NCBI GenBank assembly: GCA_017311185.1
Contig: JAESUZ010005172.1
Location: forward strand, 558,001-622,000
Origin: Proteles cristata cristata
Taxonomy: Eukaryota > Chordata > Mammalia > Carnivora > Hyaenidae
Length of the DNA: 64,000 bases
Reading direction: 5' to 3'
Shown: positions 55,640 through 64,000 of the stretch, piece after piece
Layout: each line of letters begins with the position of its first letter
Numbering within the stretch: the first letter of the stretch is position 1
Notes under the pieces: generated by a model
The model's input: the letters and a program-made list of their open reading frames with translations, nothing else
The model's database searches: none
Told to the model about the DNA's origin: nothing
Position numbers and translations under genes: made by a program

Positions 55640-55725
55640 GGTCCAGCAAACTGTGCAACCTGGGTAATTGTCTGCCTCTCCTAGAGTCTTAGTTTCCTTA
55701 GCTATAAAATGGGTTCCACCTAATG
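55640..55725 (+). repeat. MIR SINE fragment
   Basis: 'tgtgcaacctgggtaattgtctgcctctcctagagtcttagtttccttagctataaaatgggttccacc' is the sense MIR core. Confidence 0.88.
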
Positions 55726-55730
55726 GTTTT

Positions 55731-55770
55731 TGCTGTTTTTTTTTTTTAATTTTTAATGTGTTATTTATTT

Positions 55771-55815
<45 letters not shown>

Positions 55816-55985
55816 CGTGAGCAGGGGAGGGTCAGAGTGAGGGAAATACAGAATAACAGGCTCCAGGCTCTGAGCTAGCTGTCAGCACAGAGCCCGATGA
55901 GGGGCTGGAACACACAAACCGTGAGATCATGACCTGAGCTGAAGTCGAACGTTTTAACTGACTGAGCCACCCAGGCACCCCCCCC
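55731..55985 (-). mobile_element. Felid CAN SINE with long (GA)n
   Basis: Antisense copy between AATGGTTTT at 55722-55730 and 55986-55994. Contains about 19 GA units (55773-55812) and 'gagctagctgtcagcacagagcccgatgaggggctgg'; head 'actgagccacccaggcaccccccc'. Confidence 0.95.
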
Positions 55986-55989
55986 AATG

Positions 55990-56250
55990 GTTTTAAACCA
56001 TGTCTACACACCAACATCCCTTGAGGAGCTTTCAGAAAGGACCGATATCTAGACAGCAGCTCAGACCAATTGATCCAGAATGTCTGGGGCTGGGGCACAG
56101 GCATGAGGCTCTTTTGAAAGCTCCCCAGCTAATTTGTTGTTTTTTTTTTTTTTTACAAATAGTTTATTGTCAAGTTGGTTTCCATATAGCACCCAGTGCT
56201 CATCCCCACAAGTGCCCTGCTCTCCAGCTAATTCTAATGTATATCTAGTA
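55990..56250 (+). repeat. MER20-like DNA transposon split by an L1 tail
   Basis: 'caacatcccttgaggagctttcagaaaggaccgatatctagacagcagctcagaccaattgatccagaatgtctggggctggggcacaggcatgaggctcttttgaaagctccccagctaa' is the MER20 body in sense. It resumes at 56234 after the short antisense L1 insert. Confidence 0.75.
56134..56220 (-). mobile_element. Severely 5'-truncated carnivore L1 3' end
   Basis: Poly(T) then 'caaatagtttattgtcaagttggtttccatatagcacccagtgctcatccccacaagtgccc', the reverse complement of the tail found at about 17265-17330 of the full-length L1. Flanked by CTCCCCAGCTAATT (from 56121) and CTCTCCAGCTAATT (from 56220), a 14-bp duplication with one mismatch. Only about 70 bases of L1 plus the tail were inserted. 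Confidence 0.92.
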
Positions 56251-56400
56251 GCATCCGTGTCACATGGGAACTTTTCAAAAATGCAGAATTTCAGGCCCCA
56301 GCCCAGAGACCTACTGAATGAGAATCTGCATTTTAATAAGATTCTCAGAGTATTCACATGCACATCCAGGCTTGAGACTCCCCAAGCAGATGACCTCCAA
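56251..56400 (+). repeat. MER5B-like DNA transposon fragment
   Basis: 'gaacttttcaaaaatgcagaatttcaggccccagcccagagacctactgaatgagaatctgcattttaataagattctcagagtattcacatgcacatccaggcttgagactccc' follows the MER5B/MER20-type body to its terminal repeat. Confidence 0.8.
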
Positions 56401-58251
56401 ATAACGTTTTATTTTTAATTGTGAAATATTTTTAACATATAGAAACACTTAGAGAAGAATTTAACACCATGTACCCACACAGCTTTATCAAATCATTAGT
56501 TGTTACCATTTTCACTTTAGATTTTGTTTAATGTAGTGACACATTGAAGAGTTGAAGTCTCTATATGTATTTCTCCTGAATCCTATTTTTCCCCTCTCTT
56601 CATAGATGTAGTCACTATCCTGACTTCTGTATTTCTCTATTTTATGAATCTTTTTATATTATTACAGGGGTAAAGAATCAGATAGGTAGGCAGATAGACA
56701 GGTAGATATGGCTTTGCCTACTTAATTAGTTTTCTGTTTCAATCCATTTTTGTATTCCTGGGACAAATCATAATGGGTCATGACATATCTCTATCTATAC
56801 CTATATACTTTTTAAATACACTGCCAGATTTAGTTGCTTGTACATTTTATTTGGGACTTATGGGATTAAATGAGATTGGTTTACAGTGTTCCTTTGTCAG
56901 TTTTGTTATCAAGAGTATGCTGGCCATATTAAATGAGAAATAGTCGGTAAAAGATAGGATTATTTTTGTTTCTTGGAGGAATAAAAAAGCTTACCTAATA
57001 AAACCATCTGGATCTTGTGTGAAATGTTGGAGGGATTGATTATTGTTCTTTTTCATTAATGTGTATCAGTTTATTTGGAGTTTCTATTTCTTCTTAAGTC
57101 AATATTGCTAATTTACCTGTTTCAAGACAATTACACATTTCATCTAAGTTTTCAAATTTATTGACATAAAATTGTTTATTGAATTCATTCATTAGAATTT
57201 TTTTTACTGTTTCTGTAGTTATTGCCCGGTTTTCCTTTTTCTCTATTGTCTTACATATTTAAGTTTTTTATTTTCAAAGAACCAGCTTTGTTAACTACTC
57301 AGTTACTTTTTTCTTATCTGTTCTTTGAGTTAGGTTTTATATTTGTAGTTATAAGTTCTTTTTCCAAAGTGTTCATAAGGTTATAACTCGACCTCAAAGT
57401 TCAGTGTAGTTGCTTTCATGTTTGATTAGTTCTTTTAATGTTTCTTGATTCTAAATAGTAATTTCTGCTGTGATTAATCCATGAGTTATTTAGGAGGATA
57501 TTTATGTTTCTAAACATATGTTAGTATTCTTTTAAACTATATTTCATTACCATTACCTTTAATTTAATTGCACTATGGTCAGAGAACATGATTTATATGG
57601 CATCAGTCTTAATATATATTCCTCTGGATATAAAATGTGGTATATTTTTATAATTGGGTTCTTAATGAGATGTTTTATGTTAATTCTCTTGTTCAAATCT
57701 ATATCCTTATTGATTTTTTTCTGTTTGATTTCCAAATTTCTGATAGAGTGGCCTTGACAGTTCTTCTTTGTTTTTGGTCATCTTTCTTTTACTTTATACC
57801 TAACAAGGCCATATCATTAACCACATGAAAGCTTACTGCTGCTAGGTCTTCTTGCCAGAGTCTTCCTTTACTATTTTGTTGTGTACCTTATCAATATTAT
57901 GAACTTGTGCTGTTAAGTTCTATTTTAACTGATATTAATTTCTTTTGGCAATATAGCAAATATTTTTCCATCTCCTTATTTTCAACCTCTCTGTGTGGTT
58001 TTGTTTTAGGAATGATTCTTGAAAGGAGTAGGTAGCTGCTGCCTCTCTTTTTATTGCAATATGAAAATCTGTCTTTCAAATAGGTGGATTGAGTCAATTT
58101 ACCTTTATTTGTGTGATTACTGATGTATCGTCATATTTCTACCAACTGCCATCATTATCTTTTTGATATTTTTTTTATATGTTCTTTTACTTTTTCCCCT
58201 TGCCTGCCATTAGATCAATTCTATACTATCCTATATTACTATATACTACAT

Positions 58252-58487
58252 TATTAATAAATAAAGTTTATTTATTTTGAGGGAGAGGGAAGAAAGAGCA
58301 AGAGAGAGCATGCACAAGTGGGGGAGGGACAGAGAGAGACAGAGAGAGAGAGACAGACAGAGAATCCCAAGCCGGTTCCACATTCCACATTGAGCCCAAT
58401 GTGAGGCTTGATCTCACGACTGTGAAATCATGACCTGAGCCCAAATCAAGAGTCGGATGCTTAAGTGACTGAGTCGCCCAGGTGCTC
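58252..58487 (-). mobile_element. Felid CAN SINE, older type
   Basis: Antisense copy between identical CTATATACTACAT at 58239-58251 and 58488-58500. Body diverged, 'ccaagccggttccacattccacattgagccc', head 'gtgactgagtcgcccaggtgctc'. Confidence 0.96.
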
Positions 58488-59020
58488 CTATATACTACAT
58501 CAACCTTACATGTTACATACTATATTGACTACATATACGATGTTAACTTTTCCACAGCTGATTTATATCTGAAGCTGTAAATTATCTTTTTCTTCTTGAA
58601 ACAATCTTAAACCTTTACCTACATACGTAACTATAATTTGTTTTGAAGAAAAACTAAATTGAATTTTTTCAATGTTTCCAACCCTCTCTTGAAACAACAT
58701 AGAACTTAACATGCCTTCTAAGTATCTGTTGAACACCACTTCCCATTTTGTTTTGCTTCCTTGAGAGTTTAAGTTTCACCTCTTAAAATATCCTGAATGA
58801 TTTCCCATCATTAATGATTAATTGTAATATTATAAGATTTACCAACATGATTTAATCATTTTTATGCTATCTATTGTTTCTTGTGTCTCATACTTTCTCT
58901 CTAGATTTATTTTCCTTTTTGATGAAGTATATCCTTCAATGTTCTTTTCATGAGAGTCTATGGATTGTAAACCCTCTTAGTCCTTATAATTCTGAAAATG
59001 TCTTCATCCTTACCTTATTT

Positions 59021-59255
59021 TTTTTCTTTTCTTTTTTTTTTTTTAAATATTTTATTTATTTCTAGGAGACAGAGAGAGAGACAGCATGAGCAGGGGAGGG
59101 TCAGAGAGAGAGGGAGTCACAGGCTGAAACAGGCTCCAGGCTCTGAGCTGGCAGTCAGCACAGAGCCCGACGCGGGGCTCGAACCCTCGAACCGTGAGAT
59201 CATGACCTAAGCGAAAGTCGGACGCTTAACCGACTAAGCCACCCAGGCGCCCCAA
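59021..59255 (-). mobile_element. Felid CAN SINE, young 'ctggcagtcag' type
   Basis: Antisense copy between ATCCTTACCTTATTT (59006-59020) and ATCCTGACCTTATTT (59256-59270), one mismatch. All young-type markers present: 'gagctggcagtcagcacagagcccgacgcggggctcg', 'gacctaagcgaaagtcggacg', 'actaagccacccaggcgcccc'. Confidence 0.98.
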
Positions 59256-59414
59256 ATCCTGACCTTATTTCTTAATGATACTTTAGATAGCTTTAAAATT
59301 CTAGGTTGTCAACTCCTTGTCCTCAGCACTTCAAAGATACTATGTCTACTGTTTCCTGGTATCTTTTGTTGCTAATGAGAAGTTTGATGTGCTGATTATA
59401 TGTAATCCATTTTA

Positions 59415-59646
59415 TTTTATTTTTTTAAAATGTTTTTTATTTATTTCTAGGAGAGAGAGAGAGAGACAGACAGACAGCGTGAGCAGGGGAGGGTCAGAGA
59501 GAGAGGGAGTCACAGACTGAAACAGGCTCTAGGCTCTGAGCTGGCAGTCAGCACAGAGCCCGTCGCGGGGCTCGAACCCACGAACCGCAAAATCATGACC
59601 TAAGCGAAAGTCGGACGCTTAACCAACTAAGCCACCCAGGCGCCCC
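59415..59646 (-). mobile_element. Felid CAN SINE, young type, perfect 18-bp duplication
   Basis: Antisense copy between identical TATATGTAATCCATTTTA at 59397-59414 and 59647-59664. Same markers as the copy at 59021, only 159 bp away and in the same orientation; the two bodies are almost the same over about 200 bp. Confidence 0.98.
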
Positions 59647-60058
59647 TATATGTAATCCATTTTAAAATATGCTACCAGCTTTTTAATTTTTCTCTTTATT
59701 ATCCTCGATCCCCTCTACTTTCTTCTGACATCCTGCTTGACTATGTAAGACCTATATTTTCCTGGTCTCTAAACTGCTTTTTCAAAAATGTAGAAAATCT
59801 CTTGTCTTGCTCCGCTGTGTGCTAGGTGGATCCTTGAGTGAAACCACCTAAAGCTTTAATTCTCCATTTGAACAAGACTATACCAGAGTTCATCCCATCT
59901 ACTGAACTGTTAAATTTGATTTAAAATTCTATTTTTACTTTATTTTTAATGACTATCTTTTTCATTTCCAATATTTATAAATCACTTCCTTTCTATATTC
60001 CTGTCTCATTTAATGTCAGCCAGCCTTTGTTTTATAATTTTTGTTTTCTGACTTTTTA

Positions 60059-60289
60059 TTTTATTTATTTTTAAAAAAATTTTTAATGTTTTATTTATTT
60101 CTGAGAGAGAGAGAGAGAGAGAGAGCAGGGGAGGGTCAGAGAGAGAGGGAGATACAGAATCTGAAACAGGTTCCAGGCTCTGAGCTAGCTGTCAGCACAG
60201 AGCGTGATGCAGGGCTCGAACCCACGAACTGCGAGATCATGACCTGAGCTGAAGTCAGATGCTTAACCGACTGAGCCACCCAGGAATCC
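60059..60289 (-). mobile_element. Felid CAN SINE, older type
   Basis: Antisense copy between TTGTTTTCTGACTTTTTA (60041-60058) and TTGTTTCCTGACTTTTTA (60290-60307), one mismatch. Older-type markers 'gagctagctgtcagcacagag', 'gacctgagctgaagtcag' and 'actgagccacccagg'. Confidence 0.97.
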
Positions 60290-60307
60290 TTGTTTCCTGA
60301 CTTTTTA

Positions 60308-61095
60308 AACCAAAGCTTTTCTTCATGTATATATTTGAGTAGGCCCTAAATGCACTCATTTTAAAGCTCGCTCAGACTAGTATAAATGCTTCTTTTCATT
60401 TGAGGAACATTCCTATCCTGATCATTGATTACGGGCATTTTTATCAGCATATTTTTATATTTTAGGATTTTGTACTTGAAGACTAAGCTCAGTCTGAGTG
60501 ACCTGTGCTTGTTTACATGCCCCCCACCCCCTGCTGACCAGGCTCGCCCCTCCCTTTCTAGCATTTGCATTATCCTTGCCTGCTCATCCCTCAAGGCCAG
60601 AATCAGATCCAGTCACGGGGCAGTTAGGTTCACTTCTAGGTCAGAAGACATTGTCTATAGGACTGCAGATTGCTAAAAACAATGGCCTCAGTGGCCCTTT
60701 TTAGTCTCCTTTCATGATCAGAGGAGCTTATCCCATGTCAACCCTGGCTGCAAGTACTGAGCACTGAGTTCTCATCTGGAATGGTTACTCTGAGAACTAC
60801 TCACCTCTGAGGGGCCCAAATCCTAGCAACACGGTCTGCTTCCTTCCCCGGAGCTCTTTGGGTCTGCAGTATTATCTACTGGTTTCCATTTCTGTTCTGG
60901 GTTTGAGAGATAGTGTCTGCATTTTTGAGCTCAGTTATATCACTGCGTACCTATCACTGTGATATATTTAGAAGAAAGGAATGTACAATACACACTCTTT
61001 CTCAAAGTCTAGATTTGCAGAGGATGGCCCAGGCACTATCAGCAGGTTAATGGGGAATCCTGTTTTCTCAGACAGTTGGAGTTAGTATATATTAT
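60308..61095. other. Anonymous sequence
   Basis: No gene or repeat recognised. Confidence 0.4.
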
Positions 61096-61225
61096 GTTAT
61101 CACCTACCCTTTAGAATACAAGTACCAGAAGGACAAAGTCTGAGGTTCTCTATCATTCCATGCATTTCCAGGACCTAGGAGACTGTATGGCATGAAATGA
61201 GTGCTTCACAAATGTTACAGAAAAA
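61096..61225 (+). repeat. L2 LINE 3'-end fragment
   Basis: 'aatacaagtaccagaaggacaaagtctgaggttctctatcattccatgcatttccaggacctaggagactgtatggcatgaaatgagtgcttcacaaatgtt' follows the sense L2 3' end. Confidence 0.75.
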
Positions 61226-62369
61226 AACAAAATAAGCTTCTCTGGACATTTCTCTGAGTCTTTCTAATAATATTCTTAGACTTATATCCAAACATCTACC
61301 CCCTGGCCCATAACTTCAGTGTTGCACATAAAGTCAGCACATTTTTAAGATCAATGACATCTTGAAGTCAGCCATTAACTGCAAAAGTCAGAGCTGCATA
61401 AGAGAGATATGGACTTGCCCTGTTTTATCACAAAGGAGCAACATGGAAAATATTCCCTGATAAATATCCTACCAGTAAATTAAAAACAATACGCAAATAC
61501 CTTCAAATTGCTTTCACAGTGTGTTTTGTATGTCTTTCTCTTTGTATATTATTTATGAAGGATAATTTACTGATATTGTTGTTACCCCAAATTGTATACC
61601 AAAGAAAATTAAAAGCACTACATAGGAGGAAATAATGAATAGTAGCATTTAATTAAAACCAAAGTGAGTACAATCAATGCCTGTCTAATACAATAATGAG
61701 CTTAATTTAATTTTCATTTAATGGAAAAAAAATGAAGCTTAAATCAACTGCCTATGGAATTATATGACAGCAATTTTAAAAATGCAGATTTTTTAAAAGC
61801 AGAGTCCTAAGAGAATAACAATAACTAAAAACAATCCCAACTAATGGGTCTATATATGTTTTCCAGTAGAGTTAGAAGGGACAGTTATTAGCAGGACTAT
61901 GTATTTTGAATTTCTGAATGGTAGAATTAGTTAAAAAGCAATACTTTAACTTTCTGAACTTTGGAGTCATCAAAAAAGTAGACAAAAATTGAATTTCTAA
62001 GGATTTCCAGCTTGGGATCATGGCCCAAAAGGGACTGAAATAAACAGATTGCCACATGGGGGAGCATGAGCAGAGGCCTCCCACCAGATCTCTGTGGTGT
62101 GTAGAGCAGCAAGTAAGCCAGAGGTGGGGGAGCACTATGGGAGGGAACTGTGGCATCCCTGACAGCTATCTGTGGCTATGACAGAATCTGCAGCTCTGGG
62201 AACAGGACTCAGATCAGATGATGAGATGGGGCTGTTTTTCCAAGTACCAGCTGGACTTTGAGGAAAGGCGGTTACCCTCTATTAAGACTGTGCTGTTGAT
62301 GAACTCCAGCTTCAGCTAAAGAAAGTACTCTGCTTGAGATGGTTAATCCATGAAAATGTGAAATGGCAG
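61226..62369. other. AT-rich unique sequence
   Basis: No repeat, gene or RNA recognised. 61350-61800 is AT-rich with many short homeodomain-like TAATT words ('catttaattaaaacc', 'gcttaatttaattttcatttaatgg'). This is composition, not proof of function. Confidence 0.4.
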
Positions 62370-62535
62370 GCAATGTGGCACAATGTTTAGAGCCCCAGAT
62401 TCAAGGTCAAAAGTCTCATCTCTGTGACTTAACATTCTATGACCTTGGGCAACTCACTTAGTCTCTTTGAGGCCCAGTTTCCTAATCTGTAAAATGGGGT
62501 TAATGGTAGATGATTTGGGGAATGGAGAGACATTT
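62370..62535 (+). repeat. MIR SINE
   Basis: 'aggcaatgtggcacaatgtttagagccccagattcaaggtcaaaagtctcatctctgtgacttaacattctatgaccttgggcaactcacttagtctctttgaggcccagtttcctaatctgtaaaatggggttaatgg' is a well-preserved sense MIR. Confidence 0.95.
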
Positions 62536-62625
62536 ATTCAATGTGTGCTATGTACCAGTCACTTTAGTAAGGTATTAGATGTTATTTTCTCCCACTTGCT
62601 GATCTAATTGTCATCTTACTGAGAT
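62536..62625 (-). repeat. MIR/L2-like antisense fragment
   Basis: 'catttattcaatgtgtgctatgtaccagtcactttagtaaggtattagatgttattttctccc' resembles the antisense 3' end of MIR or L2, directly abutting the sense MIR. Confidence 0.5.
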
Positions 62626-64000
62626 AAAATCAGGGTCATAGCATGTGTCTGCTCCCATCCCTACAGGCTGCATTTTGCTTGTTTCTGGAGCTCAGCCCAT
62701 AGTAAAAGGCAAGAACTTATTGTAACTGAAGTTATTTTGGTCTTCTCTCCTCAGCTCATTTTCTTATATTGTTGTTGTGTTTCTTTTTTTTTTTCTTCTG
62801 TTGGATGCTTCCACAACAGTTATACACACTTACACATATATGCAGACACACACCTACAGCCTCCACATTCTGTTTGTCCTACTTATACTCAACTTTATAG
62901 CAGCAAGAATCACCTCATATGCAATTCTAGGTAATCACAGGACAGTTCTCTGGACAAAGCAGGTGTTATTAATAAATGTCTATGTAATGGTTCAACTACT
63001 TGCATTCTCTTAGTTTTTCAGGCTGCTTTTCAGGCACCTGACAACTTCCTGTTCTTTACTTCTTGATAATCTGTCACCATACTTTACCAGATGCCTATTT
63101 CTTATTATGTAAATTGTGTTTCATCGTGTTGTCATATTCAACAGAATGCTGGGGTCACTCCCTAATCCCCAAATTGATACTCAAACACGGTGACTCACCA
63201 GCTTTCCTAAACATCTAATTAATCACAGCAGCACTGGAGCAGAACAGCACTACTTCCCAGTAGGTCAAGCAGTTGCCCCAACACGATCACATCAGAGCTG
63301 TAAGTTGGCTTGGGCCAAAAAATACTGGTGAGAATCCAAACAGCCCTCACGGTCAAATTTAACAAATTACACGGAGGTTAGATGAGAAAGCAAAGAATGG
63401 AAAAATTATGTCTAACATTATTTTCTTTTCTTCATGATTTACACATTATCTGCACCTCCCATTTAGTAATGATGGTCTACGGAGAGAACTTCAAATTGTT
63501 CAGACTCATGGAGCCCCATAACCATGGAATGTGTTCCAAAGGAGATGGGGACAATGGAAGTGGGAGTGCCAGGTTGGCTGAGTGGGAAAGTGAAGTTAGT
63601 TGGTTGATTTTGATCACAACCTGGTTCTCTTCCACCTGGGAAGACTCATCATTTTGGTTTTAGGATGCAAAGGAGAGGGGTATCACATTATTAGCCAATT
63701 GAACTGAAATGGTCACTGGGATCACTAGGGTAGGAAATGGAACCACAGTCTCTGAGAAGAAAACCAAAGGACAAAAACTTATTATAGGGGGACTCATAAG
63801 TGGTCATCTTCAGGATTTAAGAAAGTGTTCAATTAAAGAAGATTTAGAGATGAAGTATTAACTAAAGCAGAACTATGCAAATGAATATGCAAAGGAGGTA
63901 AAAAAAGAGCATAATTATTTATTTATGTTCCTATCACACATTAGTCTGTGAATTTCTTAAAACAAGGTCTGTACCTTACTTAGTTTTTCCTTCTCTATCC
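62626..64000. other. Anonymous sequence to window end
   Basis: No gene or repeat recognised. Small plus frames at 62737-63013 and 63382-63663 have no recognisable domain. Confidence 0.4.

Larger units (their letters stand above)
56401..60040 (-). repeat. Old L1M, antisense, hosting three SINEs
   Basis: 56880-57900 is antisense ORF2 ('tcagttttgttatcaagagtatgctggccatattaaatgag', 'catttcatctaagttttcaaatttattgacataaaattg', 'caaagaaccagctttgtta', 'ttgcactatggtcagagaacatgatttatatggcatcag'). 58870-59400 resembles antisense upstream L1M sequence ('caatgttcttttcatgagagtctatggattgtaaaccctcttag', 'taaaattctaggttgtcaactccttgtcctcagcacttcaaagatac'). The outer limits and 56401-56700 are uncertain. No usable frame. 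Confidence 0.78.

Overview
This is a gene-poor stretch of a carnivore nuclear genome, almost certainly from a cat (Felidae/Feliformia). The lineage call rests on 16 copies of the felid-type tRNA-derived CAN SINE, whose head reads GGGGCACCTGGGTGGCTCAG and whose tail is CT-rich followed by AAATAAAT, and on a near full-length carnivore LINE-1. I found no host protein-coding gene, rRNA gene or functional tRNA gene. The open reading frames outside the L1 are short and coincide with simple repeats, transposon debris or anonymous sequence. The window is intergenic or lies inside a large intron; the sequence alone cannot separate these.

Layout. 1-10.4 kb: mostly anonymous sequence with MIR, L2 and MER5 fragments, two solo MaLR-type LTRs (about 4.0 and 8.2 kb) and an older L1 3' end on the minus strand (6.5-7.0 kb). 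10,375-17,357: a structurally full-length carnivore L1 on the plus strand with a perfect 16-bp target-site duplication, 5'UTR promoter, ORF1, ORF2, 3'UTR and poly(A). Its reading frames carry at least four frameshifts and two nonsense codons, so it is a dead copy. 17.4-35.6 kb: ancient repeats (MIR, L2, MER5, MER58A, old L1 3' ends), a few SINEs, two (TG)n tracts and, at 32,606-32,873, a near-perfect inverted repeat with 103-bp arms. 35.7-46 kb: two old, degraded L1s, the second split by three SINEs and an LTR, plus a hAT-type DNA transposon at 39.5 kb. 46-56 kb: anonymous sequence with SINEs, MIR and L2 fragments and a compound AP-1/octamer palindrome at 51,041-51,062. 56-60.3 kb: an old antisense L1 hosting four SINEs in the same orientation. 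60.3-64 kb: mostly unique sequence.

The window reads as a record of nested transposition. MIR and L2 are the oldest layer, then DNA transposons (MER5, MER20, MER58A, a Charlie-like hAT) and MaLR LTRs, then L1M-type LINEs, and finally felid SINEs and the young L1, several with near-perfect target duplications. SINE mobilisation is known to depend on L1 enzymes, which fits the shared poly(A)-linked target duplications here. I found no convincing novel multi-gene system. The most unusual element is the large inverted repeat at 32.6 kb. Repeat family names were assigned by recognising consensus features by eye, so edges are approximate (often +/-10-30 bp) and subfamily names are provisional.
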